64,000 bases of DNA from Limnanthes douglasii subsp. nivea (lineage: Eukaryota; Streptophyta; Magnoliopsida; Brassicales; Limnanthaceae): positions 107,827,278-107,891,277 of the forward strand of contig JAUPFV010000003.1 of assembly GCA_036936605.1 (NCBI GenBank), read 5' to 3'. The notes under the pieces are model-generated. The model was given only the letters and a program-made list of their open reading frames with translations. It did no database searches and had not been told where the DNA came from. Below are positions 36,070 to 48,059 of the stretch, in pieces; the first letter of the stretch is position 1; the number at the start of each line of letters is the position of its first letter. Both the position numbers and the translations under genes were made by a program.

Positions 36070-36430
36070 CTATTACCTATCACTCATCTCTTATTGTGCC
36101 CCCACTCACAACTTCTACATACAAAAACATGGTATATTTTGACCTTAAACTCATCGACTGATATAAATGAATACGTTATAATTAACCCAAGATTTGTAGA
36201 TAATTTAATGTTCATGATGCACCTAGTGCGGGCGCAAAGTTTTGTGATCCTATAACTATCTTAATAAGACAAACAGTGATAATAAGAAACTATGAGCCGT
36301 ATGGTTAAGACTACACATCCAATATGTTATGGCGGGGTATTTATAAGAGAGATAATTGATAAGGTCGCTTGATGATCATGCTAATAATTAAGAGATAGAA
36401 ATTATATTGAATCGTTCAGTATAGTTTTAC
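36070..36430 (-). pseudogene. Decayed ABCG transporter gene fragment
   Basis: Aligns by eye, in the same orientation, with the last exon of the ABCG gene at 57390-57780. Matching phrases are 'tgtgcccccactcacaacttctacatac' (gene: 'tgcgcccccaaacacaatttatacgtat'), 'ggtatattttgaccttaaactcatcgac', 'ttataattaacccaaga', 'gtgttcatga'-like 'atgttcatgatgcacctagtgcgggc', 'aataagaaactatgagccgta', 'catccaatatgttatgg' and 'cgcttgatgatcatgct'. Relative to the gene there is a deletion of about 35 bp, plus many substitutions and small indels, so no frame survives. It covers roughly the sixth transmembrane segment back to the middle of the membrane domain. It is not flanked by a poly(A) tail, and the piece is exonic throughout, so whether it came from DNA duplication or from RNA cannot be decided. 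Confidence 0.85.
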
Positions 36431-37034
36431 TAATACATGGAATACTAAGTTTTTATTTTTGTGATTTGCTAATATACACAGGAGAGCGTGTATGTTGTTT
36501 ATATTTTTTTGATTGAATTGTTTTTTAAGCTACTTATAAATGTATAATGGTTGTGGATTTTCTTTTCAGCAAAGCGGTGACTATTTTTTGGATTTTAGGC
36601 TGAAAAATGTTTTAACCCTAGTCTCTTTTATATTTTCTACAATTACTAACCCTAGTCTCTTTTATATAGAAAATACGATTAATAACCTTAATTGTATTAA
36701 TCCCCTGTATTGTATCCAGTTTGTGATCGAGGACCACAACCACTCAATTGATGAATCACAAATAATGCTATTGTTTCCATGTCGATATTGGTAATGTTTC
36801 TAAAATTACAGATCATTTAGCCATCCTGTAATATCGTGTATTCAGCGAGCAAGCTTGGTTGCTTTCCACAAAATATGGAAAATGCTAATATGGAATCACA
36901 TTTATCAATTCACTGTAAATCACCATCACTGGATTCTTCTAAGGATAAGTTGGAGCCGCCATTGCTAATTTTAAGTCCTATGGAAATGGTTAGATACCAT
37001 TTCACTAAGGTACTGACACAATTATTTTGAATCT
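36431..37034. other. Unclassified stretch
   Basis: No recognised gene. Plus-strand open frames at 36540-36794 and 36836-37030 have no identifiable domain. 'taaccctagtctcttttata' is directly repeated at about 36612 and 36647. Confidence 0.35.
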
Positions 37035-38997
37035 TCATATATCAGCAAATGTTAATGCCAATTTTAATATCACCTAACCAGTTGATTATCTTGAGCATAT
37101 TAGCTTTGTTTATCTTGAATATTTGGTAGTTGATATATTTTATTACTGACTGAAGATAGGGTAATGAGCCTTGATGTTTAGCTTTGTTCTTCGCCTTCCA
37201 TATAAACCAGCAATGAATGTCTTTGTTAACTGACCAGAACCAGAAATTGATAATATGATATATAAACATATGTTTCGTGATGTAGATACCAAATCGGCTA
37301 GAAAAGTGTCTCCAAGTTTCCTATGCTATTTTGAATTTGATAAAGAGATGTTTAAGAGATTTTAGATCCATGCAGAATTGGCATTTGGATGCCATTAAGT
37401 AGTGTTTGTGCTGCTTGATAGTATCAATGAGAATCAATTCTTTTAACAATCTCCAAGTAGATAAGAGCATCTCTTTGATGTTATATTATTTCAAAGCCTT
37501 AGGAATAATTTGGATTGTCTTGATTTGTCTCTTATATCATTCCATGTGTCGTTGATACTAAATTATTCATTCTTAGATGAAATCCATTTGAGTTTGTCAG
37601 CAATCCCAAAGTTAAGTCTGATCTTGGCAATCTTAGTTATGTCTAATGGTAAAAAAGATAGCCTAAGTTCTTCTAAGTCCCAATTATTTTCCATCCAGAA
37701 TTGGTTAATAGGTTCTTGATTCTAGAAGAATATTCATAAAAGGGAATGAAAGGATATTTGTCACTCCATCGTTCCATCTAGAAATCAATTGTTCCTCTTT
37801 CAACTGATCAAAAAGTATATTTTTCAACACTATCTCGTATGCTAATAAGTCGTTTTGAAATTGTAGAAGGATTTGAGGGTAAAATAACTAGGAGGGATAG
37901 GTGTTGGCATAATAAATACAAGCTATAGATTTGGTCCTCAAAGAGTTGTTTTGCCAAAGGTAATACCAACCTTCTGAGTAAGGTTTACATCGAGTTTTCT
38001 AGGAGGCCCAATTGTAGGCTATCTGAGCTTCTTTACATCCCCAATGAAATTTGTAACCTTCAATTCTAGAAATTATTGACCTTTGAATAATGCAGCTTTG
38101 AATATAGTACATTAGAACTGCCATTAAGATTGACTGTATTAGGACAATTCTGCCACCAAAATATATTAACTTGCTATCCAATTCTTGTATTTTCTTCCTT
38201 AACTTGTCAACTATCTGATGGTATAGTTGAGTTTTGTTCTTGGAATATATATATATCCCTAGATGAGTAAAAGGTAATTTTTCAGTATTGGCCCAGTGAG
38301 TCATATGAGGATGTTTGATATAAGTTGTGTCATCTTTGAGGCTGTTATGATTATAGTTTTGTTGTTGTTTATTTTCTGACTATAATAGGCCTCGTAATGC
38401 TGCAGAAGTGAGTAAATTTTGCTGAGGTTTTTGGTGGCTCCGTCAGTAAAGATACTAAGGTCATCTACATAGACCAAGTAAGGAATCATCATGTTAGTGT
38501 TTGACTTAAAATGTAAGCCTTGCTCATTTTCCTACATAGTTTTAAGACTTCTAATCAAGTATTCCTCAGCCAATATGAAGAGACTGAGAGATAGTTTGTC
38601 TCTTTGTCTCACCCCATTAGTGGATTTGAAAAATATCCATTGAATGTTCTTGAAAATAATGGAGAACCCTAATGAACTGTTTCCATGTTTGATCCATCCA
38701 ATATATTTTTTATCAGATCCAAAAGCCTCTTATGTATGTATAAAGAATGAGAATGATATTCTATCGAAAGCCTTGACCATATCTATCTTGATCCTGACAT
38801 TTCTGCCTCTAATATTTTTGTTTAAGTTGTGAGCTAACTCTTGGGTCAGGATTATGTTGTCCTGAGTATTCATGTTTTTGAAAAAATCCCTTTGTTCATC
38901 CAAGATAAGATTCTGTAAGAGAATGGTCAATCTGTCATTAAGTCTTTTGGAGAGGAGTCTGTTAAAAATCGTACAAAGACTGATTGGTCTGTAGTTT
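37035..38997 (-). mobile_element. Truncated LINE remnant: RT to C-terminus
   Basis: Minus-strand translation from high to low coordinates gives RT start 'SLCTIFNRLLSKRLNDRL' (near 38990-38930), 'TQDNIILTQELAHNLNKNIRGRNVRIKIDMVKAFDR' (38870-38760), catalytic 'YLVYVDDLSIF' (YVDD at complement 38460-38471), 'KLPFTHLGIYIY', 'FGGRIVLIQSIL' (near 38140), and a C-terminal 'WFIWKAKNKAKHQG' (near 37190). The order and motifs are those of a plant LINE ORF2 without its endonuclease. Several frameshifts separate the blocks, and the 5' break is abrupt at about 38997. It is a different lineage from the 22868-30258 element, judging by divergent motifs. Confidence 0.87.
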
Positions 38998-39639
38998 TTT
39001 TACTAATCTTATAAAAAATAATATATATTTTAAAAAATAAAATAAAATAAATACGTTTGGTGCATTCTACAATTGATACATTTAATTAAATATATTATTA
39101 ATGCACAATAAAATATATATAATATTATAGTAAAATAATAATGATGTATGCTTTTTAAACAAATATTCTGAACCATGAGGAACGAATTATTAATGATAAA
39201 ATATAAGTCACACACATTTCGATAAGTCGGAAACAATCCATTTTGAACCATTAACATTAACGATAATGGGTATACACATCAAACCATCGATCGTTGGTAT
39301 CAAGCCTGTCTTTCTTTATGATCTTACTCCCGAGTACAACGGTAATATTTCGATCAATCATTTTTGTTTTGTAGAATTCATTTGTTTTGCAGGTTATTAC
39401 TCCAGCAGGTTTCTCTCATGTAGAGCATGTAAGCCCAAAAGCCTCACAATGTCCTCCACTATGCAAGTTATAAGTGACAGGCTCCATCTTATCAACCTTT
39501 GCAAGGATTCTCTTTGTTTCCATGGAAAATCAAAACCGGCAAATAAATATTTTATTCACTATACTCTATCTCTCTTTTCATTTAATACTCGAAGCAAAAT
39601 CTTCTAAAATCTCCAGGATAATATACATTTCCCTACCTT
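38998..39639. other. Spacer between two LINE remnants
   Basis: AT-rich to about 39240, then more mixed sequence that may already be the 5' part of the next LINE. A 113-codon plus-strand frame at 39266-39607 has no recognisable domain. Confidence 0.35.
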
Positions 39640-41439
39640 ACTGATCATTACCTACAACCCTTTCTCACCAATAATCTTCCCTCGACCGAATCCCCACCAC
39701 CATATTGGAACCCTTCGTGTTTATTAGAGCACTTGGATTCATATTCTTAGTAATAAACCCCCAGTTGAACCACACCATTCACCACAACAAACAATCGGCC
39801 TTATTCATTGAAAAAATTGTTTATCTTCCACAAAAAGCTACCCACCCTCAATCATGGTTAACACCCACCCCTAAACCAAAATGCAAATGAACTTCATCAA
39901 AAAGATCCGATGACCGTCAGAAAATCATCCATCATTTCAACTCTAATGATCAAACTAGCATGCATAATGATGAGCTCCTTCCCATGGTGAACCCCTACCT
40001 TCCACGATAATCTTCTGACACTTTTATTTCCCTCTCCTTTGAAACTAAACATCAGACACCTCCTCCCCATCATAACCTAGTTCATCAACCTTAGTTAATA
40101 CCACCTTTTCAGTAAGCATGCATGAACTTCCCCTATCCGTGATGCATCCCCACATTCCCCAATCAGCTCAAACAAAAATCTCATGGAGCTAAACAAAGCA
40201 TACAGGCTTGGTTTGCTGGTTTCTAGGAGCCTGATGGAAGGTCTACCTCCATTTTCATCCTTCTATGCTCTCCACAATCGCATGCCAATTAATAAGGAGG
40301 AAGATCCATTTGAGGTTGACTAACCACTCCCAAGACCAAGCTTGGACACCTAATAACTATCTTCTCAAGAGACCATTATATTTTCCAATCAAATTTCCTA
40401 GAAAGAAGACCATACGACTGTGGAAACCTTAAAATATCCTCACCAGACTCAATTAATTCTCCTCTAAACAACACCAAAGGTGGCCCTCTGATAATCCTTT
40501 CCATGGAAATATTTATACCTAGTACTAACCAGGCGGTTGAAAACTTCATTGAACCCTTAGAGCTCTTTTTTACAATATCTTCACACTCGTCTAACCCACG
40601 TGATATCTCAAATACCAGCCATTCAAATTCCACCACAACCTCTATAACCCTCTTGCATGCAACTTCTTATGTTTCCACATGCATGCCTTCCCCATGCAAG
40701 CTCATTAGATAGGCCCACGACACACCTCTTCAACTTAACTTGATATACGCAACCCTTCCAAGGTTGAAAGAGTTACTATTAAATACCTTTTTCAACCAAA
40801 CGACACACAAACCAATTATCAATGAATCCCCAACCCATTGAGAAGTGTTCTAACCTCCTACGAACAGAAAATTATGCTCCAAATCAAGCCCAACCTCAAC
40901 TCCAGACCTAACCCTAACCAGCCACCCAACCTATTTGCCTCACTCAGACCTTCTTGCATACCCCAAAGTTGCTCGTATGATGCCTCTTATACAATAGCAC
41001 ACACATTAATTTTCTTCACCTGTGTTAAACCTTCAAACCACTTTAAGCCCCATTCTATCGCTTGGTTTCTCTGCATCTAACTTCCCTCGATACTTTCATG
41101 GATGCAATAGTTGGGAATGAATAATCAACCATTCTAGACGAATTAAAGGTTACTCTGCTTCCCAAGCCTGTCCACGAGACCTCATGCCCCATACAAATCT
41201 CCGTAGACTATAACAACCACAGTAATAACTTCCAACATGCTCATAAACATTCACACCTCTGTGGTCAACATGCATGCACCCCCCCCCCCCTCCCTCCTTT
41301 GCGTAAATTTGAACCGGAACATCCCCACATAAATCCTATTTTTATTCCAATCAGCACCACTCACACTTGGGCAAATGTATATTCCCCATGGCAAAAAATT
41401 GATCAATAATGTATACGGAGAAAATATAATTCTTACAAG

Positions 41440-42060
41440 TTGAAAATAAAATCCTTGTATTCCCCATCAACGCGGAAAAGATCGAGTGGGCCAAGTGCCT
41501 CTCCGAGTACTTCGTGGGAAGAAAACCGTCATCTTACCATATTCAATCCATTGTTGCCAGGATCTGGAGCATGCATGGGTTACATGAATGCAAGCCAACC
41601 TTATCGGGTCATTTCTTTTTTAAGTTCTCTGTTGTCGATACTACCACACAATTGTTCAATATGGGACCTTGCTTTTTTAACAACCATCCCATCTTCCTCA
41701 AAAGATGGGCACCGACGGCTACCTCAACTGAAGTCCCTATGAAATCGATATCGTCTGGGTCAAATTTCACGGTCTTCCTCATGAACTTTGGTATGAGAGA
41801 GGTGTGGGTATTTTGGGTAGCTTTCTCTGAACCCCTATCTATGTTAATACACATACCACTAGTAGAGTCCGTCTTAGTTTTGCAAGGATATGCATCATCA
41901 TGAACGCCACTGATAATTTCTTGACCACAACTGATATTAGTTTCCTAGACCAAATTCATAGCTTGCACATTGGATACCACTGACTGCCACCCATCTATAA
42001 CAGATGTAAATCATTCGGGCATAATATAGCCAACTTTTCACTGACTCTTCATATTCCAAT
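41440..42060 (+). pseudogene. LINE ORF1 DUF4283 region (broken)
   Basis: The frame starting near 41514 reads 'IQSIVARIWSMHGL', 'SGHFFFKFS', 'MGPCFFNNHPIFLKRWAP', a close match to plant LINE DUF4283 ('VxMIVxRIWG..GxFxFxF...LxxGPWxFxxxPIxLRxW'). After a frameshift near 41760, a second frame carries 'FHGLPHELW'-like sequence. The zinc knuckle at 41996-42037 keeps its second Cys and its His ('NRCKSFGH'), but the first and last Cys are changed (to Tyr and Phe). Confidence 0.8.
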
Positions 42061-42479
42061 GCATCATCTGTATTCCTTCATCGCTTTGGAAACAAATTTA
42101 TCCCGAACAAGGTGCAACCTATTTTAGTGTCATCTAGTGCTAGCGAAGCTCCTTCATCACAAAACTATAATGACATGGCCATGAGCATTGATAGTAGCAG
42201 AATTACTGATCGCACTTCATAGTCGTTCCATGGTAACAACACTGCTCTTAACAAAGCTTCCTGACTTGGATCAAGATACAAATGAGGTGACTTTTCCTAT
42301 CATCCATCTCAGATTTGTTGCACATAATATTGTTGTTACATAGCATCTTCAGAACACCATGATTCTGGAACATTAATTTATATGTTGTTTATTTTGTATC
42401 ATGATAATCTTATCTGGGATCATTCACGGTCTTAATGACCTTGTCCGGCAAACATACATAAGTGATCATATGTTTTCAA

Positions 42480-43757
42480 ATTGTATGACCTTAGTGTGTT
42501 TGCTTGAAACCAAAGCTAAATATGAATAAGATTGACAGAAACGTGAAATTTATGCTCTTTTATTGGTATTACAAAACCAACCATGACATGCATCCCTAGG
42601 AACAATATGTATAGCTTGGAACCCAATGTCTTTAAAGTCAATATTGGCTACATTTTCCCCTAAATAATGAACTGCTTCATTCGTCAAATACTGACTTTCA
42701 CCTATCCGCCACCTACGGGTTTAAAGAACCTGCAGACCACCAACCCTTTTGGCATGATATCACTCACATATCAAACAATATCCATCATACCTCATGGGTG
42801 GCAATTGGCGATTTTAATGTTATCCTAAATATAAAGATCATTTCCGTAATCCGGATAATTGCACCCATTTTATCAATAATTTCAATAATTGTTGCTACTT
42901 TAGTGAAATAAGAGATATTTGCTTAACTGAGTTCCAATTTTCTTGGTATAAGAAGAAATAGGCAATCGCATCTCATCCTCGATTGATATTATTCTTTCCA
43001 ATGTCCACTGGGATGATCATTTTCACAATTCATTCACCCAATACAATCTCATTCATACATTAAACCATACTCTCATCACCCGACACCTTAACACATCCAA
43101 ATACGATGTCAAAGTACCATTTAGGTACTTTAACATGTTGCAATCTCACCTAAAATTTTATTTTTGCTAATAACTGAAATACCCCTCTCGAGGGCTCCAC
43201 CATGTCAATCATACTTGGTATACTTAAGCATCTCCAAGAGGAACTTACAACTCTCAACATAAAATGTTTAGTAACATCAGTGATCGTGTTGAGAATGCCT
43301 AAACCGTCCTTCTTCTAGCTCAACAGCTGGCCACTAACCATGCCATCATGCCCTTATAGAAGCATAAATTACTACTTCAAAGAACAACATCTTCCTTAGC
43401 AGAGCTGATGAGTCTTTTTTCAAATAGAAATCCCGTGAAATCTGGCTCAAATTAGGAGATTGAACTTTAAATATTTCAACAAGAGCATCAAAACCCGCCT
43501 AACTATGAATAAAATTATCTTCATAAACAACCCTAATGGTATCGCCTGCTCTAATTCTAACGGTGTTGCTGAAATATTTGTTAACCATTTCACGAACCTC
43601 TTAGAGATTAGAAGTGGCCATGACTATCTCGGTCTACCCAGGATACGAAGCTTAATAACTTCCATATCACGCAACTTTACAAAAACATCATATGATCAGA
43701 CCTATCACTAATGACGAAATTAAACACATTTTACTTAGCATTGATAGCAAAAAGGCC
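42480..43757 (+). pseudogene. LINE ORF2 endonuclease region (broken)
   Basis: 'CLLETKA' (about 42498-42518) and 'AIGDFNVIL' (42801-42827) are the two hallmark endonuclease motifs. They are followed by 'FINNFNNCCYFSEIRDI' (near 42870), 'SRADESFFK' (near 43400) and 'NFKYFNKSIKTR' with 'IFVNHFTNLL' (43460-43610), the linker before RT. In-frame stops at many points. Ends at the junction near 43757. Confidence 0.8.
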
Positions 43758-43844
43758 TAGCGATCATCGTATATTCGGAAAAAAGGAAATCTTTCAAGAT
43801 GCATCTCATGGGTATTATAAAAAAAATAGCGATCATCGTATATT
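43758..43844. repeat. 18-bp direct repeat at a retroelement junction
   Basis: 'tagcgatcatcgtatatt' occurs at 43758-43775 and 43827-43844 with 51 bp between. The first copy sits exactly at the LINE break, the second at the start of gypsy-like sequence. It may be a rearrangement scar or filler DNA. Confidence 0.8.
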
Positions 43845-43849
43845 TAGAT

Positions 43850-45545
43850 GTAATGGGAATGGTATACTCGCAATAAAAAAATTTAGGGATCGGGAACTAA
43901 AGGAAAATATCCAACTGACAAGGATTCTTACAACTACTAGAAAAACTGACGCCCTCAGCCAGGCGAACGATCCCCACAAATGCAAGGAATATCCTCCATC
44001 GTAATGTATCATATTATAACAGTCCTTTGATGAATAAGTATTATGGACGAGGCAATCCAAAATATTATATTCAACAATTTGAAAATGACATAATAGAGTA
44101 TTAAGTCCACGACGTGACTGAGTGTTGAGTTTTTTCTTGAACTCTAAGGGGAAAAGCAATATGGTGGTTCAACGATCTTCGAAGAGATTGCACCAAAAAT
44201 GATGAAATACTTTTTAAACCTTTCACAATTTTTTGTGCAATCTAACTTGCTGCTATTGGACGAGGACTATATAATCCATTGCAAGAAAAGGCCGGAAGAG
44301 AGCCTAAAAATATGATAAAACGTTTATCATGACAAAGAGGGGGGACTTATATGTTAAAGAGGTGCTTCGGAAAGTATAACACCAAATTAGAATGGAAGAG
44401 AAAGCCCTCACAATGAAAACAACATAGCTCACACCATTACGAAAATCAAAGAGCTGGCGAATAAGATCGTTTTGGCACCATCCAAAATGATATTTAATCA
44501 AGATCAGAAGGCAAATTGATAGGGAATTGCAACAAAAACAACAAAAAAGCCAAAAGTTAGTCAAGCGGACTACCTTTAGAGTGGAACGAAAAATGACTAA
44601 CGCTAAAAAAGAAACCAATGACATGAGTAAAAAATTTAAGTCTAACACCACCCCGTATATCCATAATTATTTTCCTTTGCATAACAACAACAATACAAGA
44701 AAATAAAACCAGATAACTTTGTCAAAGAAGTAGTAAGGCAGGGTTCAAGTAAGGCCATAAAGCATATTTTCCAAATAGCTCAGGCTTGGGGGCTTTATAG
44801 ATAAAAAGAACGACAACAAACATTAAAGAAAATAAAGAGGACGACTCAAATCCAGATATACAAAGACTGATAACTGAAGATAAAATAAAATAAAACTTGG
44901 ATTCTCAAATAACAAAAACATTAAAACTAAGAAGTGATGAGAAATTTTAACATATGATTACAATATTTATGTCAACTTCAAGAAGTCTACATCATAATAT
45001 ATCATTCTTATACAATAACTTGACTGATATTAAATTCCTAAACAATGAACCAATGCTTATAACAACAGAATTTGCAGACGTCAAATTCAACATTATAAAA
45101 TATTGATGATGGTAGTTCAAGAAACATATTATTAAAGAAGCATATGAAAGATTAAGAAGGTCAGCTATATTAAACCAAAACCAACGGACATTAACTACCT
45201 CAGGTGAAATAATTATCATGTGAGAATAATAACGCCAGATGTGACCACTAAGAATGAGGAGTTAAGAAAAAATATATGATGTATTTTTATGATAATAAAT
45301 GCATCAGCACAATATGAAGTAATTCTAAGCAGGCCATGGCTTGGCTAAATGAAGGTGGTTGCATCTATGGTCCATCAGTTTTTCAAATATCCCGCAAACT
45401 ATTAAATCTCTAAAATACGAAAAATTCGATGTACGAAACAAGAAGTCAATAGGCCTCCCAATAAAGCAAACAATAACATAACAAAGAGAAGAAGATCCAT
45501 ATTTGAGAAGATAAAGTTTCCAAAAAATATGCTCAGATAAGGTAA
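43850..45545 (+). pseudogene. Ty3/gypsy gag-protease remnant
   Basis: Plus-strand traces: 'KAIWWFNDLRRD'-like sequence near 44160, 'AIGRGLYNPLQEKAGREPKNMIKRL' near 44250-44330 and 'KYNTKLEWKRKPS' near 44380 (Gag of the type preceding 'WWxxLQ'). Then 'TPDVTTKNEELRKNI', 'MIINASAQYEVILSRPWL' and 'KVVASMVHQFFKYPAN' (45230-45400), matching 'ExLRKTIxxxFxVINxxAQYxVILGRPWL', the stretch after the aspartic protease. Stops throughout. No LTR was identified. Confidence 0.7.
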
Positions 45546-45547
45546 AA

Positions 45548-45670
45548 ACAACGTATATATGGATCACCCTTTCATGCTTGGTTGTGCATGCTTTCCATGC
45601 ATCAGACTCTATAAAAAGAAGAAGTTATACTTTCCTTCTTTAAAGTGCGCATTCATAGGGTATTCTCTAA
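45548..45670 (+). pseudogene. Copia integrase C-terminal scrap
   Basis: One open plus-strand frame reads 'LGCACFPCIRLYKKKKLYF', then 'SLKCAFIGYS'. This is the copia integrase/GAG-pol linker motif ('VFGCxCFPxLRPYxxxKLxFxSxxCxFLGYS'). A homologous, equally decayed stretch lies in the old copia element at 48640-48770. Upstream is gypsy, so the junction near 45548 is chimeric. Confidence 0.75.
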
Positions 45671-45671
45671 A

Positions 45672-45958
45672 GTCCAAGTTACACTGGGCAATATGATGTT
45701 TTTGGACCGCTAGTGAATGATACCTTGTTTTACGAGTTTTGTTACTTGTAAAATAATATAAAAATGTAGCTTATGTTGTTTTTTATTATGTAAAAGACTG
45801 GAAGTTGGACCCACCGTCCAAGTTGCACTGGGCAATATGATATTTTTGGACCGCTAGTGAATGATACCTTGTTTTACAAGTTTTGTTACTTGTAAAATAA
45901 TGTAAAAATGTAGTTTATGTTGATTTTTCATGTAAAATACTGGAAGTTGGACCCACAT
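45672..45958. repeat. Tandem duplication, about 143-bp unit, two copies
   Basis: 'gtccaagtt(a/g)cactgggcaatatgat', 'tttggaccgctagtgaatgataccttgttttac', 'tggaagttggacccac' recur at 45672 and 45816 with few differences. A partial related phrase ('cagtgtcggtgcaacttatactgcc') follows at 45960. Not assigned to a known family. A small DNA transposon or satellite seed is possible. Confidence 0.9.
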
Positions 45959-46214
45959 GCAGTGTCGGTGCAACTTATACTGCCAGTAAAATAAGTGTTG
46001 TAGTGTTAGGTCTCCTCTAGATTTTCCTTTGTATTGTGAGTTTGGAACTTATGGGTTGACAGTACACGTGGCTTGTACCGACAGTCCACAAGCTATGTAT
46101 TACCAGTGTAGCATCGTTTAAAACCATTTCATTAACCAACTTTGTAAATATGGGGGTTTTGAGATTTTTTTATTTTCAAAAAAATGTTAATAGTAAATAT
46201 AAGAATGTAATGTA
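45959..46214. other. Unclassified stretch before the old copia element
   Basis: No gene seen. It contains 'gtacacgtggcttgtaccgacagtcc' style sequence that may belong with the tandem repeat just upstream. Confidence 0.35.
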
Positions 46215-46672
46215 TGTTGGGGTAAGATAGCCAAAGCCATTTATGATACACTACTTAAATAATATATTTTTATAAAATTAAAATAAATCATGTGGTCAGT
46301 GTCAAGACATAAGAAGTAAAGTGAATTAAAAAATGAGTAGCTGATGAAATTGTGGCTGAAGAACGAGATGTGGAGAAAAGTTGTGTGATAGTGAATGTTT
46401 TGAAGGAGACAATTCAAGCTGGTATGCTGAAACATAAACTCACTAACCCAAAAAAGAGTTTAACACATTTAGAGTTTATGAAGCGTTTGGTTTAATTTTG
46501 GGTTGAAGAAAATAAGTAAGGCCGAGCCCACAAACAAAATTAGTACTACAGATTTAATAAGCCCAAATAAATAGAATACTCGAGAGATATGATAAGGTTT
46601 GTTAAGCCACATCACTACCATACAAACTCTAAATCTATAAAAAAAATGAATGTATAAAAATTGTAACTCTAA
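46215..46672 (+). repeat. 5' LTR of old copia element
   Basis: Starts at 'tgttgggg' and matches the reconstructed 3' LTR through 'gtataaaaattgtaact'. The end and primer site are too decayed to place. No clear 'tggtatcagag' follows. Confidence 0.65.
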
Positions 46673-46789
46673 ATTAATAACATTTGATTGTGTACCTAAT
46701 GACTCAACAACAAGTAGCAAGAATATACAAATGAGTTAGATCAACAATATTTAACAGAATTAAACTAAATATGACTGATTTTCTACTCC

Positions 46790-47875
46790 GGAAAACAATG
46801 ATATTACCTATTTTCAAATGTAATAGACTAAGTGGAATCATAGCAGGTGAAAATTTTGTCTTTCTAAACTTGTCACTAATTCAATATGAAATGTGACGAA
46901 GAATTTTTCTAATAAGGATTGGATCTTTAAGGACCAATTAATCCTATGATAGTTGTATACAACTATCAGTCCTGAAGTGTAGCTTAACTTATGTAAGAGT
47001 ATACTTATTAGAATTACTTACTACAAATGAGAGTTCCAGAGAAACATGAAGAGGATTTCTAACATGGAGAAATATGTGAGTAAAATGAAAGAGCTCTCAA
47101 ATAACTTAATTTAGGATGGTTGTTCAATTACAATTGATGATCTAGTTTCACAAGCCTAACAGGACTAGATTCTCACTATACCTTATAGTGGTAAATTTGG
47201 ATGACGAATACATATGAAGCTGGGTCTTGCATTTTACGAGTAGGGTGGAGAAATTATATAGCTTATAAAACTCAGTATCTAGTCTAAACATTGCTTCAAC
47301 TAATTTCACTCATAATAATAATGAAAATATGCCACAAAATAACAATGCTCAGAGGAACTTGAACAACTACTACTCTAGATGACATGGTAGAGGATATAGA
47401 GGTGGACATAACTACTACCAAAGCAACTATAGGGGGAGAAATGGCTATATAGGAGGTAAAATAGAAATAAAGTGACCTAATAAGCAAACTTTCAAGATAT
47501 GCGATAAGTTTAGACATGTTGCACCAGTATCCTAATTTAGAGATGCTCCTTCTGTTCGATCCAATCTTAATGAGCAACAAATAAGTATAGTTGATCAAAA
47601 TGCATATTTGATCATTTAAGATCAAGAAAGTGATGGTACCTGGTATGCAGACTCAGGAGCAACACATCACGTGACTGGCAACCGAAGCCTAATGAGTCAG
47701 TTCTCCGTTACAGTTGGAAATGGTAAAAAATACCTAATAAAAGAAATATTTAATTCTAAATTACCAACACATGAAAACATAAATATAATATTGAGAAATA
47801 TCTTACATGTACCCAATATTAATAGAAAAATTGCTTTTGATATCTCAATTTATCACAAAATACATTATGTGTAGA
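46790..47875 (+). pseudogene. Old copia: gag and protease (broken)
   Basis: Gag traces include 'VSKMKELSNNL' near 47080 and a Asn/Tyr/Gly/Arg-rich stretch near 47380-47450 ('NNYYSR.HGRGYRGGHNYYQSNYRGRNGY'), typical of the region before the zinc knuckle. The protease active-site motif is at 47635-47680: 'DGTWYADSGATHHVTGN', followed by an open frame 47671-47874 ending in 'ILRNILHVPNINRK' (canonical LxNVLxVPxIxxNL). In the active-site D-S-G triad the Asp is intact. Frameshifts on both sides make it non-functional. Confidence 0.82.
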
Positions 47876-48059
47876 GTTTTTTTTAAAACGGATGTTTTGT
47901 GACGGATTTGGAAATATGGAGAAATCTCATAATAGGAAATAATACTATAGATGAATTGTACCGCATGAAAGGGCTAGTCAGTGCATAAAATTTTAGTCAT
48001 AGGTTCTCTAGCTCATAGTTGTTTCAGGTCATAGTATTTATTTTTACTTAACAGATGGG

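Larger units (their letters stand above)
39640..43757 (+). mobile_element. Truncated LINE remnant: ORF1 and endonuclease part of ORF2
   Basis: C-rich, Pro/Ser/Thr-coding sequence (39640-41440) typical of a LINE ORF1 N-terminus leads into a DUF4283 domain, a damaged zinc knuckle, then endonuclease motifs and the RT-proximal linker. It breaks off at 'DEIKHILLSIDSKKA', just where 'PGPDGF' of the RT would begin. The RT is absent. Multiple stops and frameshifts. The left limit is uncertain. Confidence 0.8.

Noticed and set aside
39266..40712. Independent plant genes in the C-rich plus-strand frames
   Set aside because: Composition and position fit the N-terminal part of the LINE ORF1 that continues into the DUF4283 domain. 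No separate start, introns or domain was found.
41609..41854. A minus-strand 81-codon frame
   Set aside because: It is the antisense shadow of the LINE DUF4283 region, which is clearly encoded on the plus strand.
43758..43844. The 18-bp direct repeat as a target-site duplication of an inserted element
   Set aside because: Only 51 bp lie between the copies, with no element features. A repair or filler origin is more likely.
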